Shown: positions 12,721 through 25,268, counted from the first letter of the stretch. The stretch is 64,000 bases of DNA from Siphonodentalium dalli (GCA_032622095.1 CP136064.1:272451614-272515613), one strand, 5' to 3'. A program made the numbers and translations. Notes: a model not told the origin generated them from the letters alone.

Positions 12721-14302
12721 TAATTAGCGCCACACACCAGATGAAGGGTCCAACCTACGGCGATTTCAGTCTAAAATTGTGAGTTAAAGCATGAAAATAT
12801 GTGGTTTTTGGTCCGAAAATCAAATATTTTACTCTATATATTGATTGGAAACTTAAGCTATTTGGACAATCCCAACCCATGGTCGGTTTGAACTTTCCAA
12901 CTGCAGGTGGTACACACATGGTCTTTTCAAGCTTTTTAAAATTGTGACCAATTTAAGGGGTGAGACATCCGCGTAACCCCCTGTTCCGTGATCGATGCCT
13001 TACGGCGACAAAATACAGGTAACGTATTATAAAACGGAGATAAACAGATAAACCGCATCCACGTGTTCAGGTTTGACGACACCAACATAATAATCTCGAT
13101 GCAGTGCGCAGCACGTGTAACGTAGTTACCTGTTCCCACGAAGCTATACCTGTTCGTGACTTTACTTGATGGATTTGCACGGAACTTTAGTTATTGTTAC
13201 AAGATTAAAATCTTTCATGCCCTTATGGGCTATGGCTACATCTCATGCCCATATGGTTATAAGTAGGGACGATATTGTACCTTATTTTAAGTATCATAGA
13301 TTTAATCTACTAGCACTAATTAGTAGTCTAGATGTAATATATTATTAATTCAGTAACGTTTTATGAAGTTTCGGTCCCTTGCTAATGATTGGCTCCTTGC
13401 CAACACAGTACCCATTTAAGCCCCGGACCAGTACAGGTTTGGGAGAAGCAGATTTTCTAGCAACCAGATAGTTTCTCAATCCACGAAGTTGTTCTATCCG
13501 CGATACTGCCGTGCTGTTTATATTTTATAGTTTGTTCATACTAATGGTGATGATAATGATCGCGATGAAATGCATCAATACTGCACATTTCGTTTTCCTT
13601 TAGATATCGGATTTATGGAGGCATTGGCTCACTGTGCATTAGCGTTCAAATTTCCGTTTCTTATCGAAATGGCAATGCGTCGATCGGAAAGGCATGTTGA
13701 CTGGGGGTTCCCTCAATTCAAATCAAGCTTGAAAATATGTCCCAATTGTCGCCCATGGCGGGGTTAGAACCTGTGGCGACCTCGTCCATTATGACCACAC
13801 TGCTATGCAAACTCCATGCAGCACCCTCTACGTTATCACTGCGATATACCACTGCAACAATGGTGGTACTTTGCGGACCGATACATCTATTTTTACACAT
13901 CGTCGGAACTATATTTAGTCACCTATTATCTTATTTTGACCACCAACAGTTTGCAATAATGGTAATTCGTTCGGTATTGATCAAAACAATATAGACTGAG
14001 CCAGACATAGACAATTTTAATCGTAAAATATTAGAAATAAGAACACGTAAGAAATCCTTACCAAATGTCCTTATGGCAGTGATATCTCAGCGGAGCGATT
14101 GGAGTTAACTGCCTGTAGTTTGACTGCGATGTTGGTATCCGGAGAACAACTCAATGCAAAACAAAACGAACGGCTGAACATTAATTCATGCATCGACAAT
14201 GAATTGAGATGAAACGAATGCGAACCGAAAGTAATGAATATTTAATAAACAGTACTTTCGGAACGAAATCAACGGGCAGGTAATACAGATTATATCGATC
14301 AT

Positions 14303-14343
14303 ACGACGTCATCAAATGAAAGTGGGCGGATTTCCCGTCCGAG
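14303..14343 (+). promoter_or_regulatory. Conserved upstream segment with CRE-like, GC-box and kappaB-like motifs
   Basis: About 260-300 bp before the first ATG of the secreted-protein gene there is GACGTCAT (14305), then GGGCGG (14324) running directly into ATTTCCCG. The same order is kept in the right copy near 60887-60925, although neighbouring bases differ. The factor assignments are motif resemblance only, and no transcription start is known. Confidence 0.25.
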
Positions 14344-14603
14344 GAATTTAGAATCACACAGGATCTTCTGACGATAGGACAGTATTCTCACATCTAGCTT
14401 GAGAGGGAAATCGTTATACTGTAAGATGTAGTGCACATTAAAACTATTTTATTGTAGTTAACAATCTAGAGAGGCACTCATGTTTCAAACGATTCTACAG
14501 AGAGCAATATAATTATGCGAGGACATTCACAGCAACCGCATCAGTGTTAAGTTACTCTCAAGTGATTTTAACCATTGATAATCCGGCTCGGTGAGATCTC
14601 GTA

Positions 14604-14880
14604 ATGCTTCGTTACATGTACTGTGTAATTTCTGTACTGCTGTACCAAGAATTTGAAGGAGTCATTTCAACTATTTATGAATCCACCCAGACACTTGACA
14701 CCAAACAGTGGTATCCGATAGCACAGTACGAAAATGTTTCCAGTTGGTCTGACATTCAATGTGCTGGAAAGTGTTCTGCGAAACAGTTATGCTCCCGATT
14801 CGCTTATCAGGACGATGTTCACGAATGCCACATCAGTCCGATTACATGGATAGCAGGGCTCAATTACTTCGTTAGGACAG
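14604..14880 (+). CDS. Secreted PAN/apple-like domain protein, exon 1
   Basis: Starts at ATG 14604 with a hydrophobic leader (MLRYMYCVISVLLY) that looks like a signal peptide, so the product is probably secreted. Residues about 45-80 have the cysteine spacing and aromatic pattern of a PAN/apple-type domain: IQCAGKC, then a cysteine, then FAY and HEC. The exon ends at a good donor, GACAG|GTGAGT, in phase 1, and the conserved donor in the duplicate at 61451 supports the boundary. It is the first exon of a + strand gene that continues at 21487, 31754 and 33982. In the domain order I recognise an uncharacterised protein family common in molluscs; this is recollection, not a search result. Its function is unknown, possibly binding of sugars or proteins through the PAN domain. 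The ATG is the only in-frame start before the leader and is conserved in both copies. Confidence 0.75.
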
Positions 14881-15021
14881 GTGAGTAGGATTCGACAGTA
14901 GTAATACAATAGGTCAATAATTACTCAATAAACCGAGAGTCAAGCATTATATAGTCCGATAAATCAGTTTAAAGTCACAGCAGATTTCCAGCTGTTTTCA
15001 TTTTGTTTAAATTTCGCACAG

Positions 15022-15145
15022 ACGTCACAAAAGCCCTTTGTTTTGCCATCTCACGAAACGATCTTTATTGTCCAAAAGTGAAGAAAAATGTCAGAACCAA
15101 ACTTTCTAAATTATGTGACTGTCTTTCTTTCGATGGAAACGAAAT
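15022..15145 (+). CDS. Candidate exon 2 of the secreted-protein gene
   Basis: The segment lies between an acceptor TTTCGCACAG (AG at 15020-15021) and a strong donor GTGAGT at 15146. It reads open in the phase required by exon 1 (the junction codon becomes GAC, Asp) and encodes about 41 residues with four cysteines, including CDCLSFDGNE. It ends with two bases of a codon. That phase fits exon 3 only if exon 3 starts at 21491 rather than at the better acceptor 21487; exon 1 fits 21487 directly. It may therefore be an alternative exon, or an unseen exon may follow it. The whole exon is deleted in the right-hand duplicate. Confidence 0.5.
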
Positions 15146-15367
15146 GTGAGTATTTATCGACTTAACGTAACTATTTATCGACTGAAATATTTATCGATAC
15201 TAACGTAGCTTCTGGCTTCAATCCAAAAGTAAGCTTTGAAATACACACCTCAAAAAGTAAGATTCCCCTCATATAATCTCGATTATCCCAGTCTCCTATT
15301 CTATTCTATTCATCCAATAATATTGACATTTTGAATGAATTAATAACATGATAAATTCAGCATTTGT

Positions 15368-15440
15368 GGCCTCAATTAACACGGTTGTTGGGGCCTTAAT
15401 TAACCCGGTTGTTGGGGCCTTAATTAACCCGGTTGTTGCA
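15368..15440 (+). repeat. Three copies of a 24-25-bp repeat
   Basis: The unit GGCCTTAATTAACCCGGTTG repeats three times within the block present only in the left duplicate. The first copy has CTCAATTAACAC instead. Each contains TTAATTAA or a one-base variant of it. Confidence 0.85.
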
Positions 15441-17056
15441 TAACTTTCTTTGAAATGGCATTAGATTGGAAAATGTTCTATTTTCAATAATCACACTTTT
15501 AACATTTACATTCAGCAGCATCGCGTTAATTGGATAACACATGCTGGTATACTGTCACCAACCTTGTTATTATACAACCGCTGTTGTATTCTTAGTTCAA
15601 GCATAAGTGGTAAATTCGACAGTCCACAGTCACCCTGGTCTCTTTCTGGGGATGCATGACCCAATTACGTTGCTAAAGGCGACGTAACGTGAATTTAGGA
15701 AGTTTGTGCTAGAAAAATCGTTGGAAAAAAACAATCACTTTTGTTTATGTTTAGGGTATGTAATACACACATAGCAGCAATCGTCTTGGTTTTGGTTAGA
15801 GAATCCCACAATCGAGCGGATTATGGAAGGATATCCATTGAGTCTCCGGCTCTCTGGCTATACTTTCGCCATCTGCTCTCATGCGATATTTACTATCCAA
15901 ATCAACGCAGTGTGTGGCTTTATATAATTATTGTTACGTGTGATTGTTTTTTTTCAACTGACCAAATTGTCGATTTCGGAATTTAGTGCCATGTTTTCTG
16001 AAACAATGCGTTCACTTAAAAGGAACCATGCCTGATATATTATGGACACCGTAAGGACTATCGACATGTCTATTGTCAACAAACGTCACCCTCTTAAAGC
16101 ATGTATATCGCTGAATGCGTGGGTGTTTCATCGAAACCGATAGGAAAACTCATAGCCAATTTCAAGAAACTGACTATGGGAAATATTGTCAATGGGTACA
16201 CATTTTTAATCTGAAACCAGTATTTGGATTGTTTGAACGATAGTTTGAACTAAATAGTCATTTTTCATTCCAAATTGTGTTATTTCTCTCAGTGCCGAAT
16301 TGGTCATCAGGCGGTCATGTCTTCGTGTTGTGATTTTAATTCATCAACTTCAGTCGATCTTTCGCATATCATTCTTAGACGTTCGAAGGAGCTTGCATGA
16401 TAAAACAAAAACCTAATACTGTAGCGAAGTAATTTAACATAAATTAATATATTTTATACTTGCTGACATAACAAGTTTTTTGTCAGTGTCAAACTTAAAT
16501 AAATTTGGTCTTTCCTTATAACTCTGAACGTAATATTATAAGTAAACAAAAATGACTTGGAAATGCAACTATCTTATATATAGGAATACAATAAAACTGT
16601 TTCAATTTCACAAGTCGTCAATTTACTAAGAGTAATAATATAATTGCATATAATAGCTACTACATATGCTAGAAATCTGAATTATTTTATACAGACCTTA
16701 GCCTAATTCATTGTGCACACGATGAAGAATGCTCAAAAGACTTCAGTATTAGTGTTTGGTAATATTTAATAACTGCAAATCCTGACTGAAATAAAACTTA
16801 ATAATATCAAAAACTTATTTGCTTATATACTATTGGCATATATGTCCAAACCAGATTTTATGATCACGGGGTGGACATATACATCCACTAAATGAACTAG
16901 TTCATTGTAGTGGGGTCCCTTAGGCCCAACAAATCGCCATATTGTCACTTTTTAGTGACTAAAGCATGAAACTTCAAATATATGTTGCTTAGTTATAAAG
17001 AACACTTTTTGGAGGGGGGTGCCCGGGTGTGAGGACCTGTGTCAGGATAAAATCTG

Positions 17057-17935
17057 GTTTCCATGGCAACGGCATCAAATATTTGGAGAAAAGTTGAAAA
17101 AGCCCACTGTTGGCAATAAATGAGCCCTGTATTCAAAGAAATGATCTTAACTCATTGTGCCACCAATAATGCATCCAACGGACTGGGGCACAAGGACATG
17201 TATGGTCAAGGTCAATTGCTAAGGTCAAGGTCATTAGAAAAATGGCATATTTTGGTCCATTTTTTTTATTAATTGCCTCATATTTCGCTACCCCTAGTGC
17301 CTTAGTCATAAAAAGGAATCCAATCATAATGCAAAAAAAATAGGGCCCCATCACCACGTTCAATTTGATATATGACACACTTGATACAAGATGATCAATG
17401 TCAAAACGTCACAACATTAAGTTTATACATAATCACACTTTAAGCACTAATTTTTGTAACATGTGTGGCAATAACGTAAGTCAAGATACATTACCGTCAA
17501 GATACATCATACCAAAATAAACACGATTTTGTGACGTTAGTAACTAAAGATCGATAACTCACATACATGTAGCTTTGTTTTAGTGGAAACTTTTTGGATA
17601 TGTGTGCCCGAATGAGGGGTAATGTTTCTGGGTTTAAATTATTTATATGGTTTCCATGGCAACGGCATCAAATATTTGGAGAAATGTTGAAAAAGCCCAC
17701 TGTTGGCAACCCGATGAGCCGTGTGTTTGAATAAATGGAGTGAACTCATAGTGACATAAATGGCCCATCAAACGAACTGGGCCACTAGGAGAAATATGAT
17801 CAAGATCAATTGCCAAGGTCTAGGTCCACAATTCAATATATCGGTCTATTTTATATTAATTGTCTCTTATTCCGCCAAACCTAGTGCGTTAGTCACGAAT
17901 GCAATCCCCATAATAAGCTAGATCGCTGAGTCTCT
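17057..17935 (+). repeat. Direct repeat (about 290 bp, two copies 593 bp apart) inside the insertion
   Basis: 17057-17345 and 17650-17935 both begin with GGTTTCCATGGCAACGGC and continue through AAAAGCCCACTGTTGGCAA to CCTAGTGC.TTAGTCA, with scattered differences. The opening palindrome GTTTCCATGGCAAC resembles an RFX X-box. Confidence 0.85.
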
Positions 17936-17971
17936 ACCATTTGATACATGCAGCCCCATTCCGTGCATTCG

Positions 17972-18074
17972 GTGCTAAATGTCAAAGTTCTTGAGTAGAT
18001 TCCATGTATAGAGATTTTGAATATTTATGAATTCCATATATGGAATGCTACTCCAGAACTTTGACATGTAGCAC
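17972..18074. repeat. Imperfect fold-back palindrome
   Basis: GTGCTAAATGTCAAAGTTCT at 17972 pairs with AGAACTTTGACATGTAGCAC ending at 18074, with ATTCCATGTAT opposed to ATATATGGAAT inside. It lies within the 3.2-kb insertion. Confidence 0.85.
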
Positions 18075-19689
18075 TTATATGTGCATGTTATATGTCAACG
18101 ATTGAAAACAGCTGGAAAATTGCAACTACTTCTTGCAAGAAATTTTAGAGTATACTAAGATTGTCGGCATTTTGTGTATTTAACCACCAATATGATCTGG
18201 GCGCAAAGTCGGATATAGAAAGATATATACACGAGACTTCGACGTAAAACCAGCATTATCCAACCGATTTCACTAGCTGGTTTAAGTCGAAGGAAACTTG
18301 GACTAATGGACTCATAGAAAGACTTACTCAAGTCACCGATTAGATTGAGCCGATTTTTCTACAGAGCAGCATGGAAGAATAAAGAGCGTGGTCCCACAGT
18401 AATAACATTCAATGTCATAACAATATAATAGTTTTGAGGCTGGGCGATTGTTGATCTATTCCTGATTTGGTAAAATAAAGAGCCTTTATTTTATATGTTA
18501 ACGATTGAAATTGATATTACTTTGGAAAGATGTTTTCAGGGTATACATTTTTTTTTTCGATCAGCAATTCGTGTAATTAGCGACCATCTTTACCTTCTTC
18601 CAACTATATGGACGTATGAACGAGCCATGGCCGTTTAATGTGCATCGGCATCGGGCAACGGGAGCATATACGCTACAAGAAAGCCAATGTCATAAATGGT
18701 AACGCGCTCAAGATCATATATTATATACACATGATTGTAATTATAGAATATAAAATATACTGGTTTCGCGAATGACCAACTCATAATTCCGTTAAAATAA
18801 CAATAACAACCAGCACCTAATTAACGAACCGACGGCCGACTCCGCCGTCTCCGACCACAACCCCCAGTGGGCTGGAGAACGAAAAGAATAAAAAAAAGTT
18901 ACAAAATTAGCTTTTTCATTTCTTTTATTTGTAATTGACATAGCTTATCGCAAACAAAAAATCAACATTATTGACATAACGTTAATTAACATAACGACAA
19001 TAAACGAAATTAAAATTCCAGAATACACCTTTTACCGGCCTCCGGGTCGCAGTTCGACTTTTGATCATCCCAAAATTTCCCATTATATAAATAAAACACC
19101 CATGTTAATGTCAGCGCCACAGCTATCTAGAATCTCTAGGGCAGTATACACGCGGCGCGCGTAATAAACAACCGAGGTCATTTAACAAATTGTCAGCATC
19201 GAAAAGACAATAAGGTCGGTATCTGGCTGTGTAAATTCTCATTAAAATATTCTCATTAGTTTTCAGGATTGAACACGAAAACTATAGTTGAGCAAAGTCA
19301 GACAGGAGATCATTAATGATGCGCCTGGAGCCATTATCTCAATAGGGGTCCACACTAATAGCCTGAAAATCGATGTATGGATAAAGAGCGTTCTTGTTTG
19401 TCTATTCCTGATATGGTAATACACACATGTTGCCTCAACTTGTCTGGTGTGATTAAGGACGTTTATCGGTTGAGTTTTGAGATGAAAAATGCAGTTTTAC
19501 CGGCGCTGTGTGGATATTGCATCAGAAAACACACCGATAAACGTCCCAAATCACTCCATGCATACAGCATGTTTATCCACATTCTAAATCACACAAATAG
19601 AAAAATCTGGCTACAGCCATGAATATACTAAAGAGTTGCTGCATTGGACATGATTGACATTTTACAAACAATCCATAGTCCGGGAGCTT

Positions 19690-19790
19690 ATATGGGTACC
19701 CTTCCACCATAACTAAGCAACACATATAGTGAAGTGTCATGCTTTAGTTGCTAAAGTCAGAGAATCATATTTATTTGGTCTGATGCATCT
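19690..19790 (-). repeat. Extra partial copy of the insertion's terminal repeat
   Basis: On the minus strand it reads CAACTAAAGCATGACACTTC followed by TGTGTTGCTTAGTTATGG, matching the subterminal region at 16970-17000. A second, internal terminal repeat suggests nested insertion or internal duplication. Confidence 0.6.
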
Positions 19791-20208
19791 ATTAAGGGTA
19801 ATGCACAGTGACTTATGTACTGCCACAAATACTATAAAAACTAGTACTTAAAATGTAATTATGTATCAACTAAATGCTGTCACATGTTGACAGTTTCTGA
19901 AGTATACCAAATGCGTCATATATAAAATTAAACACGGTGATTGTACCCTACAGTTTGTGCATTATGGTGGGGATATGCTTTTATCCTGACACAGGACCTC
20001 CCACCGGGCACCCCATTCCAAAAAGTTTTCCCTATGAATAAGCAACAAATCTTTAAAGTTTTATGCTTGAGTCACTAAAGTCACGATTAAAACCCCCAAG
20101 GGACTCCACTATTACTAATCATCCAGTGTGTGGACATTAAAAGTGCATTGATGTCTGCCTGTTAACCAGTAATTAATGGATCTCCAGTGGTGGTAATTTT
20201 GTAGCATA

Positions 20209-20990
20209 TGAATATATGCAAGATGGTGAACTATTGATGAATTATTGGACTCTCTTGAATCCGGCCCAATGATCTAAACTTGATCATGTTTGTAAATATA
20301 TCTGAAATATCTATGTGTTGCAGCCATTAAGACGACCATGTACATTTGTCGGAAGTCACCATGCATGTGCTCCAAACGTGGGGGCATATAATGATTCATT
20401 CCGAAGTTAGTGACATTTGGGGCGGGTGTCTAAAATTCGGATGTAACACATTTTTGAAGGGTTGGGATGGTGAACACCCGAAATCGCCAGATTCAAAACA
20501 TGGCGTACATTCTTACACTGTTGGTACTAACCCATTGGCCAGACCAACATTTTAAATGTGTTAAAACTACTTCTGCTAAAAGTCGATATCCCACCATCTC
20601 AACCACACAGCTTGCAAAATTGCCAGGAAACCTGTTATGGAATTCTTAATATATGGCTATCTGTCTCTAGTTACAATTAGTTGTATATCGTGTGGAAGGC
20701 AGCTGAATTAGCTAATTGCATGGTCACAATTTCAAACTGACAGTCAAAAGGACATTTGAAAACATACTGATGAAAAAAACATATATGTATACATATATTC
20801 ATATAATTATTATATATATGCGATTTATTGTGTAGATATTGTATATACAGTGTTGTATATGTGTTATGTATGTTACACATTGATGTGTGGCTTTTGTAGG
20901 CAATAAAGCAGTCCGATGTTCAACACTTTCTATTTATAAATTATGTATATTTGATTGTTGTATTGCTTATTGGCCGGTCAAATGTCACGA
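20209..20990. other. Intronic sequence, nothing recognised
   Basis: Lies in the large intron of the secreted-protein gene after the end of the duplicated block. AT-rich, with TATATA runs near 20780-20880. No supported coding, RNA or repeat feature. Confidence 0.4.
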
Positions 20991-20999
20991 TTGATTGCA

Positions 21000-21165
21000 C
21001 GATTGATTCTTGCAATACATTTGAAGGATTATCGATGTGTGACTCAAGCTTCAAAGACGAATCTATTATCAACCCTATGTTCCTGGCCAAATCCATGCGA
21101 CCAACCGAACTGTCTCCAATAGACAATGATGGCAGAGACAAGGCGACGGACGGACTTCTAGAAAT
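21000..21165 (-). pseudogene. Reverse-transcriptase fragment of a LINE (thumb region)
   Basis: On the minus strand the frame reads SLPSLSIGDSSV followed by ARNIGLIIDSSLKLESHID. This resembles the segment after the YADD box in CR1/Jockey-type reverse transcriptases (LxIG...VKNLGVxxDxxLxxxxHI), the same region seen at about residues 820-850 of the intact element at 45.8 kb, but from a different subfamily. Only about 50 residues are recognisable. There are no upstream catalytic motifs on either side. It is a short relic in an intron, antisense to the host gene. Confidence 0.6.
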
Positions 21166-21486
21166 TACAAGAAATTATGTCTTGGAGTAGTTCATTTTTA
21201 GAGCGAAGATTCTCATCCAGTTCCTAACTGCGGTGACACATCTATCCATCTGCTCAAGTGCGTTGGTTGTATCAGATAGCGTAGGTTTAACAGATATGTC
21301 GGTTTTGTAATAACTTGAGGAATTTCAAGTAATCTCACTATTTTGTAGTAAGGAGTGAGGTGTGTGCATTTTATAAGCGTTTTGTCTTTCACACCTTGGC
21401 ACACTACGGATTGTATGTAAAATTGCAAAGTAAACAAGCCAGTGTATGAACGTACGCTAACCGAAACATCACCCATCTCGATTCAG

Positions 21487-21641
21487 AAAGAGTCGTCTTC
21501 AGTGCCTTGAGTGGAAGTGGGAGGAATGTCCTGGCTACATGGTTCGACTCAAATTACAAATGCCCGTCGAGCGGTTCAGCAGAATGCGCACAGATCTACA
21601 AGAATGGCATCATTTATAGCGACTGGGACAACTACTCAAAG
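21487..21641 (+). CDS. Secreted PAN-domain protein, exon 3
   Basis: Acceptor CTCGATTCAG (AG at 21485-21486) and donor TCAAAG|GTATGG at 21642. With exon 1 (phase 1) the junction gives Glu and the frame continues RVVFSALSGSG, then ATWFDSNYKCPSSG, AECAQIYKNG and SDWDNYSK, ending exactly on a codon (phase 0). A VVFxAxSGxG start followed by a tryptophan-containing cysteine segment and a DWDN end is what I remember from the second domain of an uncharacterised mollusc secreted-protein family. An alternative acceptor four bases downstream (exon from 21491) would instead fit candidate exon 2. The nearest in-frame stop upstream is at 21447, so the open stretch supports but does not fix the acceptor. 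Confidence 0.72.
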
Positions 21642-21802
21642 GTATGGGTTACCCTATCACTAGCCGAAAACATGTCCATGTTGGCCCAAGTTCAGAAATT
21701 CCAACTGAGCCCACCAATTTGAATATAAATGTTCAGGCGTGTAAAATGGACCACAGCAGAGCATTGTTAAAGAGAAGGGGCTCCAATTCTTTCAATATTT
21801 AC

Positions 21803-22172
21803 CAGATATGTGACCCGCCATATCACATCCAGTCGGAAGTCGGGATTTTTGTACCCTGTGCCAATGCATTCTCTTATATATGCGAGTCGACCATATGCCT
21901 AACAAGTTTTTACAATTTTAATAATTTGTTCTTGTATTCTTTAACAATTTTATAATTTCACCCATACAGATCCCCAGACAAACATGAGCAGACGACACTC
22001 TTCTATGTGCTTATATATATGTGTGGGGCTCCCTGCAGGGTAATGGATGTTTTTTTTATTTTATGTCCTAAAAAATGTAAGAAACATTTATTTAAAAAAC
22101 ATGATAACAAATTGTTAAGCCAATGCATTCTCTTATATATGCGAGGCGACTGGATTTGATATGGCGGGTCAG
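21803..22172. repeat. Fold-back structure with paired direct and inverted repeats
   Basis: GACCCGCCATATCAC at 21812 is inverted at about 22148-22170 (one or two mismatches over 23 bp). Just inside, CCAATGCATTCTCTTATATA at 21861 is repeated in direct orientation at 22120. The mix of inverted outer and direct inner repeats suggests two rearranged copies of one small element. Confidence 0.75.
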
Positions 22173-25100
22173 ATATGTGTTATGTTATAACAAGTTTCCT
22201 TGTGTTGGACCCTGGTTCCGATAAGGACAAATGTGCTCTAAAAGAAGTAATTCAGACAAGTTTTTATTGTTGTTTGTGACCTTCATGCAACGCTGTGGTG
22301 TCAATGTTAGTAATATTGCAAGATGTACAGTATCCTGTATAATTATATGATGTTCATCCTTGGGAGATAGGTATGGAATTTCTGGGACCTACTCACATAA
22401 TAAAAAGATGAGCAATTGAACATAACTTGCTCAGTATTGCAAAATAAGCACTATTCTTTGTTTGATAGAGCTGATTTCGGGTTGAATCAAGATTGAGTCT
22501 TTCTGGGGAATTAGCATTTATTTACACAATAGAAATATACGGACATTCCGGTATAGTTGGAATCCAGTTTACCAAAACAATTGGACCTCCAGTTGTAATA
22601 GGTGAAACGTGTCTGAATATTGGAATTCCAAAACATAGAGTGCCTTATCACAGTTTTACAAATTCTTATATACAAAGCAAGAACAGGTGTGAATTAACGA
22701 CGCGAGATTAGATTAACAGATTTGCATATCAAATATCCGATCACTACAATGGCATTAGCAGTTTGACAAATAAGTTATTATTAAAAGTAAAGCTTATAAT
22801 ACGTGCGATGAATGGTAATTACTGAGCACATGCTTGGGGAAGAATTAACAAGTTGCTTAAGAATAGCCAGCTGATTAATACAAAGAAATGTTGTAATTTC
22901 GAGAAAGCCTAATCTAACAAAGAAACGAACCTAACGCGAATACTATAGAAACGAATATCGTCAAAATCAATGTTGATAAACACGGTAATAATTGTCCAAA
23001 AATTAGCACTCTGACATTTGTGAGGATAACAACGGTTACTGTTGAGGTCGGTGTGTTCTTCAATATTCTACTCATTTCTGGTTATTGGAACATACTGTAG
23101 ATGAACAGTTATATGCATATCACCATCTATCACAGACTGGCCACCATGCCAGAGTATGCCATGATATGCACACACATCTCTGTGGCATATCTCCTGGTGA
23201 TGTTGGTAATATGTGGGTATGGATAGCGAACCTTTTTATAGGTTTAGTATGTGTGCTGAGTGATTTCTGAGATTTCTAGTGCTTTGTATCAAGCTTACAT
23301 GATTGGGGTTTCATCCATATGATTAATAAAAACATTATCACACCCTTTTTCTACCTTGCCGTACTACATGTACAACTTTTCATCAAACTTTGGGGGTGGG
23401 TCCACAATTGCCATTGGAAAATAACACTTGCATTGGAGGGGTGATTGTCAGAGCGGACAGGAAATAAACTTGCTATCCTGAGGTGGTGGGTTCCAAAAAT
23501 TGAAACACCAAAATTTCAACCTTGTATCCTGGATTTGTATCATAATCCCCCAGTCATAGGCGGAAAATTAGCGAAGGAACAAGGGGGGTAGGACAAAATG
23601 TGCAGACACAGGCAGCACCCCGGGTAGACAACACCCCCTTCGTGCAAACATATATGGTTTTCGCTCAGTTTTTTTAGACCCACCTCCAAACTCGCATTTC
23701 TATTGACTTTACCAAGCTTTTCCAGACTGGTCTGGTATACTACACTGTTCCGTTCCCTAACACATATTTAATCCATATACACTAACCCTTCAGAGCCTAA
23801 CTTGGTGCATTTATAAATCACAATTAGGAAATTCAAAGTTCAACCTGACTTAAACAATCACGGCACATGTCCAACAAAAACGGGTAAAAAATCATTGTAT
23901 TCTCCTAATGCACCCTGATTGAATATATATATTCAAAAATATACTTGAAGATACGAATATACCGGCATATACCAGAATGTAACATCGATACATGTGGTGA
24001 TGGTTTGCAGAGATGTTCAAGCTAAAGTTTATTGATGCTGAATGTTGTTGTTCATCAGGTCCAGCACATCTACTGAACGGGCTGAATGTCTCAATCGTGC
24101 GTTCCCGAGCGAAGTAATGAAACATAAACAACCCCCACACATGTTTATGTGCATATAATCGATTACGACAAAACTATAGCTCACTGTGAAATTGAGTGAC
24201 ATAAATTATCCAGCCATTAACTCTTAAAAATAAATGACGTTTCTCACAGTTGAAGTTCCCATATTACGAAGTCGGGGCCGATATTTCGGTCTGCCACGTT
24301 CAACCCGTAAGCAGTTTTGTCATCCTTCATCCCATTTCCCTCTCTTCTGATTGGCTGAGAGTGCGTCACATGGCGGGCCGTAAATAACCATATTACCCTC
24401 GAGGGTAACATTGTCTCAGTTATTGACCGCTCAGTTGTTACCAGTAAACACATAACTACGAAGAACTCAACGCGCAGAGATTCTCCGACAGTTCTCTAAT
24501 AATTTTGAAAAACACTGTTTTTATAAACCCCACTGTATCATAACAACCGCGAACTGTGGTGTTTGCTAATTTGCATAATTGTGTGTTTTTTAGTTGCAAT
24601 TAAAGCACGCTATGTATAAATGGTGTTATCGCGGACACAAAACCGTTATAATGTGTAATGTTACTATTGGACCTTTTTATATCAATAATAAAGACCGTGG
24701 GACAAATAGATAAACCTTATTATGCAGTTGGTGTGTGCTGCAGGCAATCACACATACGATGTACATACGTTACAAATACGTTTATGTACTAGTTCAAATA
24801 GCCACGTGCACTCTTTACTGTTTATCAATGACTATTTCTTTTCTTCAATACATTCCTCAGACTTCAGAGAATACCCGTATGTTGCGTAACAATCTGTGAC
24901 ATATGTCAATTTCTGTTTGCACTACTACAACGTGTTAGTTTCACATTTTAGCAAAATGAACACGTCTGTCGGCGTCTTCATGGTCATTTGAAACGAAACC
25001 GAACATTTCGCTGCATGGCTACTCAACTTCGAAATTGCTTTACTCCTCTTTCCGTGAACCGATTTCCACCATGCAACCAGCAAACTGACCGGAGAATAGC

Positions 25101-25260
25101 TGCGCAAATGACGGGTCTGTTAATTGATCCAGATTATGAATGTTTTATTTTCTAAATAGCGATGATTCAAACATAAAATTAACTTTTTGAACTGGATTAA
25201 AGAATATATGCGCGCATTTATGCCTGCTATTAAGGAGGTTCGTGTGTACTCCTTTGTCAG
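22173..25260. other. Long intron segment, no supported gene
   Basis: Between exons 3 and 4 of the secreted-protein gene. Short open frames (for example 22493-22711 and 23892-24140) have no recognisable domain, splice context or conservation signal. GC-richer patches lie at 23560-23640 and 24340-24420; the latter includes a palindrome CCCTCGAGGG. No RNA gene recognised. Confidence 0.4.
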
Positions 25261-25268
25261 ATAACAAA

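Larger units (their letters stand above)
16907..20110. mobile_element. 3.2-kb insertion with about 140-bp terminal inverted repeats
   Basis: The right duplicate reads GTTCATTACTAATC at 62851, whereas the left has GTTCATT, then 3.2 kb, then ATTACTAATC, giving a filled and an empty site with a probable 3-bp ATT target duplication. The ends are inverted repeats: AGTGGGGTCCCTTAGG at 16909 and the complement of AAGGGACTCCACT at 20098. The similarity continues inward through AGTGACT..AGCATGAAACTT, CTTTTTGGA, GGTGCCCGG and CTGTGTCAGGATAAA to about 17053 on the left and 19978 on the right. No transposase is visible, so it is non-autonomous. It contains an internal direct repeat and a fold-back listed separately. 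The superfamily was not identified. Confidence 0.85.
11668..20208 (+). repeat. Left copy of segmental duplication (partner 58312-62955)
   Basis: Homology with the right copy starts at CAACGA...TTTATATTACATG (11668 and 58312) and ends at GTAGCATAT (20208 and 62955). The two are colinear and in the same orientation. The left copy has two extra blocks: 14900-15522, containing a candidate exon, and 16907-20110, an inverted-repeat insertion. Divergence by eye is about 2% in 12080-12300 and 16160-16440 but about 6% in 13560-14880. The block carries the first exon of the secreted-protein gene and its upstream region. Confidence 0.93.
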
